Below are positions 51,522 to 61,030 of a DNA stretch of 64,000 nt, piece after piece. This DNA comes from Palsa-504 sp050013055. GTDB lineage: Bacteria; Actinomycetota; Actinomycetes; Streptosporangiales; Streptosporangiaceae. Positions within the stretch are counted from its first letter, which is position 1; every line of letters starts with the position of its first letter. Position numbers and translations under genes: made by a program. The stretch spans positions 1 through 64,000 of the forward strand of contig JBEKGC010000026.1 in NCBI GenBank assembly GCA_050013055.1, in the 5' to 3' direction. Under the pieces are notes generated by a model. It was not told where the DNA came from. It ran no database searches and worked only from the letters and a program-made list of their open reading frames with translations.

Positions 51522-54221
51522 GTGGCCGGTGATGTCATCACGACCGGCACGAGGGCCGCCGACGCCACTCCGGGGGACGCGCAGCGGGATTCAGGTCCCG
51601 CCGCCGGTCAACCGGCCGAGGTAGCGGAGCCGGCCGACGTGCCGAGCCGCCCCATGGCCAACAGCGGCTCCGACCCGGGCACGGAAACCCCCGACCCGGA
51701 AACGCCGGCGGGAGTTCCTACCGAGGAAAGTCCCGCTTCGCGCACTGCTCAGGACACCCCGGCCTCGCCCACCCCAGCCTCAGACAGCGCCGCGCCTGAT
51801 ACACCCCCTACGCCCGGCGCACCAGAGCCCGCAGCACCGGTACCCGGCGCACCGGAAGCCGAGGCAGCGGGACCCGAAGGTCAGGCCGTCCCGGCCAGGT
51901 CCTCTCGGAGTGAGCGATCCGGGCGGCCGGGGATCGACCGGGCGGTCGCGACAGCCCCGCCTGCTGACGCCGCCGCGCCCGGCGTTGGGGTCCGGCGGCG
52001 GCTCGCCCGGCTCGGCGCGCAGCGAGGGACCACGATGAACCCCGTCCTTGAGCCACTCGTCAAGACCGTGCGCGGGACGCACCCGAAGGCCGACATCCGG
52101 CTCATCGAACGGGCCTACGAGTCGGCCGCCTACTGGCACAGGGACCAGAAACGGCGCAGCGGCGACCCGTACATCACCCACCCGCTCGCGGTCGCCACGA
52201 TCCTCGCTGAGCTGGGGATGAACACCGAGACGATCTGCGCCGCGCTGTTGCACGACACGGTGGAAGACACCCCCTATACGCTCACCGAGCTGCGCGGCGA
52301 GTTCGGCGAGGACATCGCCGCGCTCGTGGACGGTGTCACCAAGCTGGACAAGGTCAAGTACGGCGACTCGGCCGAGGCGGAGACCGTCCGCAAGATGGTG
52401 GTCGCGATGTCCCGCGACATCCGGGTGCTTGTGATCAAGCTCGCGGACCGGCTGCATAACATGCGGACGCTGCGCTGGCTGCCCAGGGACAAGCAGGAGC
52501 GCAAGTCCCGCGAGGTGCTGGAGATCTACGCCCCGCTCGCCCACCGGCTCGGCATGAACAAGGTGAAGTGGGAGCTCGAGGACCTCGCCTTCGCGACGTT
52601 GTACCCCAAGCGCTTCGACGAGATCGTCCGGTTGGTGTCCGGCCGTTCGCCGCGCCGCGACGTGTTTCTCGAGGAGGTGATCCAGGACGTCTACGCCGAC
52701 ATGCGCGAGAACAAGATCAAGGTCAGCGTGACCGGCCGCCCCAAGCACTACTACTCGATCTACCAGAAGATGATCGCCAAGAACGTCGGCTTCGACGACA
52801 TCTACGACCTGGTGGGCATCCGCGTGCTTGTCGATTCGGTCAAGGACTGCTACGCGGCGCTCGGCACCATCCACGCGCGGTGGAACCCCGTCCCCGGACG
52901 GTTCAAGGACTACATCGCGATGCCGAAGTTCAACATGTACCAGTCGCTGCACACGACCGTCATCGGTCCCGGCGGCAAGCCGGTAGAGCTGCAGATCCGG
53001 ACCCTGCGCATGCACCAGCGGGCGGAATACGGGGTCGCGGCGCACTGGAAGTACAAGGAGGACTCGGCGTTCGGCGGCCGGGCCAAGGACGCCAAGGACG
53101 ACGCCCAGGAGATGACCTGGCTCCGCCAGCTCGTCGACTGGCAGCGCGAGACCGAGGACCCCGCTGAGTTCCTCGAGTCGCTCCGTTTCGACTTGGCGGC
53201 CGCCGAGGTCTACGTGTTCACGCCCCGCGGCGAGGTGATGGCGCTGCCGCAGGGCTCGACCCCGGTGGACTTCGCCTACGCGATCCACACCGAGGTCGGG
53301 CACCGGACGATCGGCGCCAGGATCAACAACCGCCTGGTCGCCCTCGAGTCCACCCTGGACAACGGCGACACGGTCGAGATCTTCACCTCGAAGGCAGCCG
53401 AAGCGGGCCCAAGCCGGGACTGGCTCAAGTTCGTGCAGAGCCCCCGGGCCAGGAACAAGATCAGGCAATGGTTCTCCAAGGAGCGCAGGGAAGCCGCGGT
53501 CGAGGCGGGCAAGGACCAGATCGCCCGGGCCATCCGCAAGCAAGGGCTGCCGCTGCAGCGGCTCGCCGTCGGCGAGACCCTGCTCACCCTGGCCCGCGAC
53601 CTGCGCTACCCGGACGTGTCCGCCCTGTACGCCGCCGTCGGTGAGGGCCGGGTCAGCGCCCAGTCAGTGGTCGAGAAGCTGGTCAAGTCGGTCGGCGGTT
53701 TCGCCGGCGCCCAGGAGGACCTGGCCGAGACGGCCCTGCCGACCAAGGCGCCGCAGCCCAGGGCGCCGGGAGACCCAGGTGTCGAAGTCACAGGCGCGCC
53801 TGACGTCTGGGTGCGCCTGTCCCGGTGCTGTACCCCGGTGCCGGGTGACCCGATCACCGGCTTCGTGACCCACGGTCATGGCGTGTCGGTGCACCGGGTG
53901 GACTGCGTCAACATCGTTCACCTGAACGGCCTCCAGCAGGAGCGCATGGTCGAGGTCCACTGGGCGCCGACCGACGGCTCGGTGTTCCTGGTCGCCATCC
54001 AGGTCGAGGCGCTCGACCGGACCAGGCTGCTCTCCGACGTGACCCGGGTGCTATCCGACCAGCACGTCAATATTCTGTCCGCGAACGTGACGACCACCAG
54101 GGACCGGGTGGCGTTCAGCCGGTTCACGTTTGAGATGGGTGACCCCACGCACCTCAACCATGTCCTGCGCGCCGTCCGCGCCATCGACGGCGTCTACGAC
54201 GTCTACCGCGTCACCAGCTGA
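51522..54221 (+). CDS. relA: Bifunctional (p)ppGpp synthetase/hydrolase RelA
   Basis: 899 residues from GTG 51522, which has GAGGAG five bases upstream. After about 170 Pro/Ala/Glu-rich residues comes the HD hydrolase (LLHDTVEDTPYTL, His244/Asp245; also YWHRDQKRRSGDPYITHP), the synthetase (YYSIYQKM, FKDYIAMPKFNMYQSLHTT near Asp463), TGS (VFTPRGEVMALPQGSTPVDF), zinc-finger (SRCCTPVPGDPI) and ACT (VAIQVEALDRTRLLSDVTRVL) domains. Both activities should be intact. Its 3' end overlaps the convergent DUF349 gene by 19 bases. Confidence 0.95.
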   Translation: MAGDVITTGTRAADATPGDAQRDSGPAAGQPAEVAEPADVPSRPMANSGSDPGTETPDPETPAGVPTEESPASRTAQDTPASPTPASDSAAPDTPPTPGAPEPAAPVPGAPEAEAAGPEGQAVPARSSRSERSGRPGIDRAVATAPPADAAAPGVGVRRRLARLGAQRGTTMNPVLEPLVKTVRGTHPKADIRLIERAYESAAYWHRDQKRRSGDPYITHPLAVATILAELGMNTETICAALLHDTVEDTPYTLTELRGEFGEDIAALVDGVTKLDKVKYGDSAEAETVRKMVVAMSRDIRVLVIKLADRLHNMRTLRWLPRDKQERKSREVLEIYAPLAHRLGMNKVKWELEDLAFATLYPKRFDEIVRLVSGRSPRRDVFLEEVIQDVYADMRENKIKVSVTGRPKHYYSIYQKMIAKNVGFDDIYDLVGIRVLVDSVKDCYAALGTIHARWNPVPGRFKDYIAMPKFNMYQSLHTTVIGPGGKPVELQIRTLRMHQRAEYGVAAHWKYKEDSAFGGRAKDAKDDAQEMTWLRQLVDWQRETEDPAEFLESLRFDLAAAEVYVFTPRGEVMALPQGSTPVDFAYAIHTEVGHRTIGARINNRLVALESTLDNGDTVEIFTSKAAEAGPSRDWLKFVQSPRARNKIRQWFSKERREAAVEAGKDQIARAIRKQGLPLQRLAVGETLLTLARDLRYPDVSALYAAVGEGRVSAQSVVEKLVKSVGGFAGAQEDLAETALPTKAPQPRAPGDPGVEVTGAPDVWVRLSRCCTPVPGDPITGFVTHGHGVSVHRVDCVNIVHLNGLQQERMVEVHWAPTDGSVFLVAIQVEALDRTRLLSDVTRVLSDQHVNILSANVTTTRDRVAFSRFTFEMGDPTHLNHVLRAVRAIDGVYDVYRVTS

Positions 54222-55471
54222 CGGCCGAGCCCTAATACCTTAAATTCGGCTAGGGTGTGCTCGGCTTCTTCGAGCCAGGCGCGGCGGGCGGTCAGGGCTT
54301 CTGTGGCGGTGCGCTCGGCGCGGGCGTCGCCTCGGTCGCGGGCCTTGGCCAGCTGCTGTTCCAGCTGGGCGATGGTGGAGCGCAGCTGGGCGACGGTGCC
54401 TTCGGCCCGGGCCAGCGCTTCGGGGTTGGACCGGCGCCACTGGTTCTCTTCGGCCTTGCGGATGGTCTCCTCTACCTTCCGCAGGCCCGACTCCAGCTGC
54501 TCCCTGGAGTCCCGCGGCACCGCTCCGATCTGCTCCCATCGTTCCTGGATGCCTCGCAGCGCCGACCTGGCGGCGCGGATGTCGGAGACCGGCAGCAGTC
54601 CCTGGGCCTGATCGAGCAGCAGCTGCTTGGCCTCGGCGTGCTCGCGCAGTTCGGCGTCCTTGGCGGAGAACACTTCGGACCGGGCGGTGAAGAACTTGTC
54701 CTGCGCCGCCCGGAAGCGCTTCCACAGTTCGGCTTCGGTGTCCCGGTCCGCCCGCCCGGCCGCCTTCCACCGGCTCATCAGGTCACGGAACGCGCTGGTG
54801 GTCGGACCCCACTCGACCGATCCCGACAGGGCCTCGGCCTCGGCGACCAGCTGTTCCTTCCTGCCCCTGACGTCCTCGCGTTCGGCCTCCAGGGTGGCGA
54901 AGTACGCCTTGCGCCGCTTGGTGAACGCGTTGCGGGCCGCGGACAGGCGCTTCCACAGCACCGCCTCGGCGGCCCGCTCGGCGTGCGGGGCCGCCTTCCA
55001 CGCTTCAAGCAGCTCGCGCATCCGTTCGCCGCTGCTCTTCCAGTGAGTGGCTTCTACGGCGATCTGCTCCGCCTCGGCGACGATCCGCTCTTTGATGTCC
55101 TTGGCCTGCTCGCGGGCCTGCTCACGGGCCGCCTTGGCCTCCTCGCGACGCTGGCCGACGTCCTCGGTCAGCCGCTCCAGGCGTACCCGGAGACCATCGA
55201 GGTCGCCGAGCGCGTGAGCCTCGGAGATGCTCTTGATCAAGCGCTGCACGCTGGCGGAGGCCTGGGCCGGCGCCATGTCGGTCGTCGCGATCCGCTGCTC
55301 GAGCAGGACGACCTCGGTCTCGAGAGACTCGTATTTGCGCTGGAAAAAGGCGATCGCCTCTTCCGGACTACCCGCCTGCCACGAGCCGATCACCCGCTCG
55401 CCGTCGGCGGTACGGACATAGACGGTCCCGTCGGCGTCTACCCGGCCCCACGGATGGTAGGCGGTGGTCAC
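54203..55471 (-). CDS. DUF349-domain protein
   Basis: 422 residues, almost all helical coiled coil. Repeats of the DUF349 type (W-x5-aromatic-x-R-x3-F) are visible: HWKSSGERMRELLEAWKAA, LWKRLSAARNAFTKRRKAYF, LMSRWKAAGRADRDTEAELWKRFRAAQDKFF, RGIQERWEQIGAVPR. Function unknown; found near relA in actinobacteria. GTG start with AGGAGG. Its final codons overlap relA tail to tail. Confidence 0.88.
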   Translation of the reverse strand: MTTAYHPWGRVDADGTVYVRTADGERVIGSWQAGSPEEAIAFFQRKYESLETEVVLLEQRIATTDMAPAQASASVQRLIKSISEAHALGDLDGLRVRLERLTEDVGQRREEAKAAREQAREQAKDIKERIVAEAEQIAVEATHWKSSGERMRELLEAWKAAPHAERAAEAVLWKRLSAARNAFTKRRKAYFATLEAEREDVRGRKEQLVAEAEALSGSVEWGPTTSAFRDLMSRWKAAGRADRDTEAELWKRFRAAQDKFFTARSEVFSAKDAELREHAEAKQLLLDQAQGLLPVSDIRAARSALRGIQERWEQIGAVPRDSREQLESGLRKVEETIRKAEENQWRRSNPEALARAEGTVAQLRSTIAQLEQQLAKARDRGDARAERTATEALTARRAWLEEAEHTLAEFKVLGLGRQLVTR

Positions 55472-55501
55472 GGCGAACCTCCTGCGTTGTTCGTGCTCGT
55501 G

Positions 55502-56383
55502 TCAGGTTTTCTTGATCGTCACACTGTCGATGATGACCTTGTTCTTCGGGGCACCACCCTCAGCCTGACCCGACACGGTGTACTGACACGAGTACCCCTC
55601 CTTCGCCACATTCTGGACGATGTTGAGTCCAGAGGAAACCGTGGCGAACGGCGTGTAAGAGGCTCCGAGCCCCGATGTGCTGTCCTTGTACACGATGAAG
55701 AACTGGCTGCCGTTGGTGCTCGCGCTGCCTTCGTTGGCCATGGCCACCGTCCCGGCCGGGTACTTGGCGCCGGTCAGGTTCTCGCTGGCGAAGTCGTAGC
55801 CGGGGGTCCCAGTGCCGATCTTGCTCGTCGAACTGCAGGTCAGCTTGGTGGTGGCGGTGGCGTACGGATCACCGCACTGCAGCACGTAAATGCCGGTGGT
55901 CAAGAGCCGGTGGCACTGGGTGTTGTTGAAATACCCCGCTTGCGCCAGATGGACGAACGAGTTGACCGTGCAGGTCGCCTTGTTGTTGAGCAGGTTGAAA
56001 ACGATCTTGCCCAGGTTTGTGTTGACGGTCGCCTGGTAGCTGTCGGTGTAGTCGGGCGTGGACGACGGGAGACTGACGGTGCGGGCGGCCGGCGTGGCCT
56101 TGGTGTAGGTGCAGTGGTGCGCGGGCTCGGCCACGGTGGACGCCGAAGGCGTGGCGCTCGGCGTGGCGCTCGCGGACTTGGTTGGCGAAGCCGTCGGGTG
56201 TTTGGCGCCGCCGCCGGGCAGGAATACATACAGCAAGGAGGCAATCAGAGCCGCGGCGAGCACCCCGCTCAGGCCGAAGAGCCCGCGTCGTCTGAGCTGG
56301 CGCTGCCTGGCCGCCCGTAGCTCCTGCTGGCGCCGGTACTTTTCCCTGGCCTGCCTGCGCTGGCGATCGTTCTTACCCGGCAC
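55502..56383 (-). CDS. Membrane-anchored cyclophilin-type peptidyl-prolyl isomerase
   Basis: 293 residues. Highly charged cytoplasmic N-terminus (about 1-34), one membrane helix (35-55), a Ser/Thr/Ala/Pro linker (60-88) and an extracytoplasmic cyclophilin domain: VNTNLGKIVFNLLNNKA, CHRLLTTGIYVLQCGDP with the catalytic Arg, and GSQFFIVYKD. Accelerates proline isomerisation in exported proteins. GTG start with AGGAGG. The equivalent gene follows relA in mycobacteria. Confidence 0.9.
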   Translation of the reverse strand: MPGKNDRQRRQAREKYRRQQELRAARQRQLRRRGLFGLSGVLAAALIASLLYVFLPGGGAKHPTASPTKSASATPSATPSASTVAEPAHHCTYTKATPAARTVSLPSSTPDYTDSYQATVNTNLGKIVFNLLNNKATCTVNSFVHLAQAGYFNNTQCHRLLTTGIYVLQCGDPYATATTKLTCSSTSKIGTGTPGYDFASENLTGAKYPAGTVAMANEGSASTNGSQFFIVYKDSTSGLGASYTPFATVSSGLNIVQNVAKEGYSCQYTVSGQAEGGAPKNKVIIDSVTIKKT

Positions 56384-56535
56384 CGGTCGAGTCCTCCTTA
56401 GCCTGTCGCTCTATCCCGCTACCTGGTATCACGGGAGGCAGGCCACTAACCCGATGTTTACCTACGACCTCGGAACATAGGCAGTGGCGGGTTTGGAGGG
56501 GCGCGAACCTTATAGCCCCCCGAACCCCCCGCAAT

Positions 56536-56555
56536 ATTCGCGATCGTTCGCGAAT
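56536..56555. promoter_or_regulatory. Perfect inverted repeat in divergent promoter
   Basis: ATTCGCGA-TCGT-TCGCGAAT, 8-bp perfect arms with a four-base spacer, 102 bases upstream of the metallo-hydrolase start and 153 bases from the cyclophilin start. Locally AT-richer. A possible regulator site for either divergent gene. Confidence 0.45.
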
Positions 56556-56656
56556 CGTACCTTCCGGTTGCCCGGATCGGTACCCTTCGTTATCGGTTCG
56601 CGGCCATGCGGGTTCCCTCGGTAGCCTGAGACACCGTACCGTGAGAAAGGACGCTC

Positions 56657-57397
56657 GTGCTCGTCGCAGGGTTCCCGGCCGGCGGGTTCGCGGCCAACTG
56701 TTATGTAGTCGCGTCCGCGCCCGGACAGGAGTGCGTGATCATCGACCCGGGTCAGGATGCGGAACGCGGCATCTCCGAGATCCTCGCCGAGCACCGGCTC
56801 AGGCCCGCCGCGGTCTTGCTCACGCACGGCCATATTGATCATGTCTGGTCCGTCGCCCCGGTGTGCGACGCGAAAGGCATCCCGGCGTATATCCACCCGC
56901 GCGACCGTGCCTTGCTGAGCGATCCGGCTAAGGGTTTCCCGCTCGGGGCCGGGCAGGAACTGTTCGGCGGCCTGGAATTCACCGAGCCGGACGACGTAAA
57001 AGAACTGGCCGACCGGATGACGTTGAGCCTCGTCGGACTTGAGATCACGGTGGACCACGCGCCTGGGCACACCGAAGGATCTGTGACATTCCGGCTGCCA
57101 TTGGACCGGCCATCGCCGGTGACGGCCCCGGGCGCGAGCACGGTAGACGAGGCCGGGGTGGACGTCCTGTTCTCCGGGGACTTGCTGTTCGCCGGGTCGA
57201 TCGGGCGCACCGACCTGCCCGGCGGGGACTACCGCACGATGCTGCGCAGCCTGGCCAAGGTCTGCCTGACCCTGCCCGACCAGACCGTGGTGCTCTCCGG
57301 GCACGGGCCGCAGACGACCATTGGCGCGGAACGCCGCTCGAATCCGTTCCTGGCCGGCCTGAACCCGCCTGCTTCAGGTCCGGTCAGGGGAATGTGA
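56657..57397 (+). CDS. Metallo-beta-lactamase-fold hydrolase (glyoxalase II-like)
   Basis: 246 residues. Metal motif THGHIDH at 56-62, then APGHTEGSVTF, FSGDLLFAGSIGRTDLPGG and VLSGHGPQTTIGAE. Resembles Rv2581c, a glyoxalase II-like protein that follows the ppiB gene in mycobacteria. Substrate undefined. GTG start with AAAGGA. Downstream, where hisS is usually found, there is no such gene before aspS. Confidence 0.88.
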   Translation: MLVAGFPAGGFAANCYVVASAPGQECVIIDPGQDAERGISEILAEHRLRPAAVLLTHGHIDHVWSVAPVCDAKGIPAYIHPRDRALLSDPAKGFPLGAGQELFGGLEFTEPDDVKELADRMTLSLVGLEITVDHAPGHTEGSVTFRLPLDRPSPVTAPGASTVDEAGVDVLFSGDLLFAGSIGRTDLPGGDYRTMLRSLAKVCLTLPDQTVVLSGHGPQTTIGAERRSNPFLAGLNPPASGPVRGM

Positions 57398-57575
57398 CAC
57401 AGAAAATGTGAGCCCACCGCGAGGGCCCAGGCGGCGCGCTCCGGTGGCCGGCCGCAAGCAGGCCGGATCGTTCGGATAAAAAGACTTTGGCAGAAAGATG
57501 CAGCCCGATCCGCACGGTGGGTCAGATGTCGGCGTGGCCGACGGCACGGTTGCGAGACGAGAGGGGCTTGAGGCG

Positions 57576-59366
57576 ATGATCCGCACCCACGAGGCGGGGA
57601 CGCTGCGGGCGTCGCATGCGGACGAGCGTGTGGTACTGGCCGGCTGGGTGGCGCGGCGCCGGGACCATGGCGGCGTGGTCTTCATCGACCTGCGGGACGC
57701 AAGCGGCGTGGTGCAGGTGGTGTGGCGGCCCGAGGAAGCAGAGTCCGCCGCGGCGCACGAGATGAGGGCCGAGTACTGCGTGCTCGTGACCGGCGTGGTG
57801 CGGACGCGGCCGGCCGGGAACGAGAACCCGGAGCTGCCCACCGGGCAGATCGAGGTGGTGGCCGACGACGTCGAGGTGCTCAGCCAGGCCGAGCCGCTGC
57901 CGTTCCCGGTGGAGGGTTCCGCCGAGGTCAGCGAGGACGTCCGGCTCAAGTACCGGTACCTGGACATCAGGCGGGAGGACACCGCGCGGGCGCTGCGAAT
58001 CCGATCGCAGGCCGCATACCTGCTCAACGACGTCATGCGCGAGCACAGGTTCGTGAACGTGGAGACGCCGTACCTGACCCGGTCGACGCCGGAAGGCGCG
58101 CGTGACTTTCTCGTCCCGGTGCGGCTGCGGCCAGGCAACTGGTACGCGCTGCCGCAGTCGCCGCAGCTGTTCAAGCAGCTGCTCATGGTGGGCGGCCTGG
58201 AGCGCTACTTCCAGCTGGCCCGGTGTTTCAGGGACGAGGACTTCCGCAAGGACCGGCAGCCCGAGTTCACCCAGATCGACATCGAGATGTCCTTCGTCAC
58301 CCGCGAAGACGTCATCAGGGTGGCCGAGGACGTGGTGATCCGGCTGTGGTCCGAGCTGGCCGGGTACCAGGTGCCCACGCCGCTGCCCCGGATGACCTAC
58401 GCCGAGGCGATGGCGCGGTACGGCTCGGACAAGCCCGACCTTCGCTTCGGTGTCGAGCTCACCGACCTGACCGAGTACTTCGCGGGCACCGGGTTCCGGG
58501 TGTTCCAGGCCCCGTACGTCGGGGCCGTGGTCATGGCAGGCGGCGCCGCCCAGTCCCGGCGTGAGCTGGACGGGTGGCAGGAGTGGGCCCGCTCGCGCGG
58601 CGCGCGCGGGCTCGCCTACGCGCTGATCGGCCCGTCCGGTGAGGTCTCCGGCTCGGTGGCCAAGAACCTGTCCGAGGCGGAAAGGTCCTCGTTGGCCGCT
58701 GCGGTGGGGGCCGGGCCCGGTGACGCCGTGTTCTTCGCGGCCGGGCCCGCCACGGCGGCCAGGGAACTGCTCGGCGCGGCCCGGCTGGAGATCGGCCGCC
58801 GGGGCGGCCTGATCGATGCCTCGGCCTGGTCGTTCCTGTGGGTGGTCGACGCGCCGATGTTCGAGGAGGACGGCTCAGGCGGCTGGACGTCGGTGCACCA
58901 CCCGTTCACGGCGCCGTTGCCCGAGTGGGCCGACAAGTTCCCCGCCGAACCAGGCGGTGCGCTGGCCGACGCATACGACATCGTGTGCAACGGGTACGAG
59001 ATCGGCGGCGGGTCCATCCGGATCCACCAGTCCTCGATGCAGCGGGCCGTCTTCGACGTGATCGGGCTGTCCCCGGAGGAGGCGCGGTCCCAGTTCGGCT
59101 TCCTGCTCGACGCGTTCAAGTACGGCCCGCCGCCGCATGGCGGCATCGCGTTCGGCTGGGACCGGGTCATGATGCTGCTCGCGGACGTCGAGTCGATCAG
59201 GGACGTGATCGCCTTCCCCAAGGCCGCCTCCGGCCTGGACCCCCTCACCGGCGCCCCCACACCCATCACCCCCGCCCAGCGCCGCGAAGCCGGCATCGAC
59301 GCTCCCCCCCAGACCCCCCAGACCCCCCAGACCCCAACCCCGGCCCCCAAGGAACCCGTTTCATGA
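57576..59366 (+). CDS. aspS: Aspartyl-tRNA synthetase
   Basis: 596 residues, bacterial type. OB-fold anticodon domain (RTHEAGTLRASHADERVVLAGWV), catalytic core with motif 2 RCFRDEDFRKDRQPEFTQ and motif 3 GGIAFGWDRVMMLL, and the GAD insertion between. ATG 57576 is chosen because the family opens exactly there; a start at 57498 would add 26 unrelated residues. The C-terminus carries a QTPQTPQTP tail from a short tandem repeat. Whether it is discriminating for Asn-tRNA cannot be seen. Confidence 0.94.
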   Translation: MIRTHEAGTLRASHADERVVLAGWVARRRDHGGVVFIDLRDASGVVQVVWRPEEAESAAAHEMRAEYCVLVTGVVRTRPAGNENPELPTGQIEVVADDVEVLSQAEPLPFPVEGSAEVSEDVRLKYRYLDIRREDTARALRIRSQAAYLLNDVMREHRFVNVETPYLTRSTPEGARDFLVPVRLRPGNWYALPQSPQLFKQLLMVGGLERYFQLARCFRDEDFRKDRQPEFTQIDIEMSFVTREDVIRVAEDVVIRLWSELAGYQVPTPLPRMTYAEAMARYGSDKPDLRFGVELTDLTEYFAGTGFRVFQAPYVGAVVMAGGAAQSRRELDGWQEWARSRGARGLAYALIGPSGEVSGSVAKNLSEAERSSLAAAVGAGPGDAVFFAAGPATAARELLGAARLEIGRRGGLIDASAWSFLWVVDAPMFEEDGSGGWTSVHHPFTAPLPEWADKFPAEPGGALADAYDIVCNGYEIGGGSIRIHQSSMQRAVFDVIGLSPEEARSQFGFLLDAFKYGPPPHGGIAFGWDRVMMLLADVESIRDVIAFPKAASGLDPLTGAPTPITPAQRREAGIDAPPQTPQTPQTPTPAPKEPVS

Positions 59367-59502
59367 TCGTGGCCGCCCTTGGGCGCTACTGAGGCTGTCG
59401 CACAGCTATCCGGCGGCCCGCCGCCGGTAGTCCCGTTCCCGCCCGCCCCGCCCGCCTCACCTGAATCTCCCGCCCCGGCCCCCGCCCGCCCCGCCAGCGA
59501 TT

Positions 59503-59541
59503 GTGGATCGTAAGTGTCGAAATAAGGAGCTAATTATCCAC
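59503..59541. repeat. Dispersed 39-bp interrupted palindrome, copy 3
   Basis: GTGGAT...ATCCAC of 39 bp, matching the reverse complement of copy 1 at 28 of 39 positions, including a central AATAAG. Its arms are less perfect than in copies 1 and 2. Located between aspS and rarA, 103 bases before the rarA start. Confidence 0.7.
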
Positions 59542-59643
59542 GATCTCCGGCCTGCTGCTCCTCGTAGAGATTGTCGAGGTACCTGCTACCGTTACGTTGC
59601 TCGCGGCATCCGGCGCGCGGCGCGGCCGGGATAGGGTCGTGGG

Positions 59644-60935
59644 ATGGCCATAGGAGAGCCAGGTCAGTCAGACAGCCTGTTCGACGAGGCGGAAGACACC
59701 GCCGCCCGGGCCGCTGCGCCGCTGGCGGTCCGGATGCGGCCGCGCAGCCTGGATGAGGTGATCGGGCAGCGGCACCTGACCGGTGCGGGCACGCCGTTCC
59801 GCAAGCTGATCGACAATGATGCGCCGATGTCGCTGCTGCTGTGGGGGCCGCCCGGCACCGGCAAGACGACGCTGGCCTACGTGGTCAGCCAGGTGACCAA
59901 GCGACGTTTCGTGGAGCTGTCCGCCGTCAGCGCCGGGGTCAAGGACGTCCGCGCGGCGGTCGAGGCCGCTCGCCGGGCACTCGGCATGAGCGGCGCGCAG
60001 ACCGTGCTGTTCGTCGACGAGGTGCACAGGTTCTCCAAGACCCAGCAGGACGCGCTGCTGCCCGCGGTCGAGAACCGCTGGGTGTCGTTCATCGGCGCGA
60101 CCACGGAGAACCCGATGACGACCTGCGCGAGGTCATCGGCCGGGCGCTGGCCGATCCCCGCGGGCTCGGCGGCGCCGTCACGCTCGACGACGGCGCGACC
60201 GATCACCTGGTCCGGCTAGCGGGCGGCGACGCGCGGCGCACGCTCACCTACCTGGAGGCGGCCGCCCTCGGGCTGCCTAAGGGCGGCCGGATCGACGTCG
60301 CCGCCCTGGAACGAGCGGTGGACAGGGCCGCGGTTCGCTACGACCGCGACGGCGACCAGCACTACGACGTGATCAGTGCCTTCATCAAGTCCATGCGGGG
60401 CAGCGACGTGGACGCGGCGCTGCACTACCTGGCCCGGATGATCGCGGCGGGGGAGGATCCGCGGTTCATCGCCAGGCGGCTTGTCGTGCATGCGAGCGAG
60501 GACGTCGGGATGGCCGATCCCACCGCGCTGCAGACCGCGGTGGCCGCGGCCCAGGCGGTCGAGCTCGTCGGGCTGCCCGAGGCGCGGATCAACCTGGCCC
60601 AGGCGGTTATCCATATCTCGCTGGCGCCCAAATCCAACGCGGTCATCAAGGCCATCAGCGCCGCCGACGCCGACGTGCGCGCTGGGCTGGTGGGTGCCGT
60701 GCCCCCGCACCTGCGGGACGCGCACTATCCTGGAGCGGGCAAGGTGGGCCACGGCGAGGGCTACCTGTACCCGCACGACTTCGACGATGGCATCGTCCCG
60801 CAGCGTTACGCACCCGACTCGGTGGCCGACCGCAGGTATTACCAGCCGTCTGGACACGGCGCCGAGGCCCGGCTGGCCGAGCGCGCCGAGCGAATCCGGG
60901 CCATCGTGCACCGACCGACCAAGCCGACCGACTGA
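59644..60935 (+). pseudogene. rarA: RarA/MgsA recombination ATPase, broken by internal deletion and frameshift
   Basis: The first frame is normal RarA: VRMRPRSLDEVIGQRHLTG, Walker A LLLWGPPGTGKTTLAYVV, Walker B VLFVDEVHRFSKTQQDALLP, then FIGATTENP. At that point it runs into unrelated codons and stops at 60219. A second frame resumes with DDDLREVIGRALADPRGLGG and continues ALHYLARMIAAGEDPRFIARR, INLAQAVIHISLAPKSNA and GYLYPHDFDDGIVPQRY to 60935. Some 22 codons (about 65 bp), including the sensor/arginine-finger segment SPLLSRS, are missing. No active enzyme would be made as written. Confidence 0.85.
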
Positions 60936-61006
60936 GCGAACGACAAGGCCGAACGACAAGGCCTAACAGCAAGACCGAACAAGGCCGAACGACCAAAGGA
61001 GCACCC

Positions 61007-61030
61007 GTGAGACGGACGTGGACGTCATGA
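61007..61030 (+). CDS. Seven-codon leader ORF upstream of the DUF948 gene
   Basis: GTG at 61007 is exactly five bases after a strong AAAGGAG (60995-61001) and encodes MRRTWTS followed by TGA, which overlaps the ATG of the next gene (ATGA). It may be a translated leader that couples reinitiation, or the sign of a one-base error separating the real ribosome site from the gene. Confidence 0.35.
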   Translation: MRRTWTS

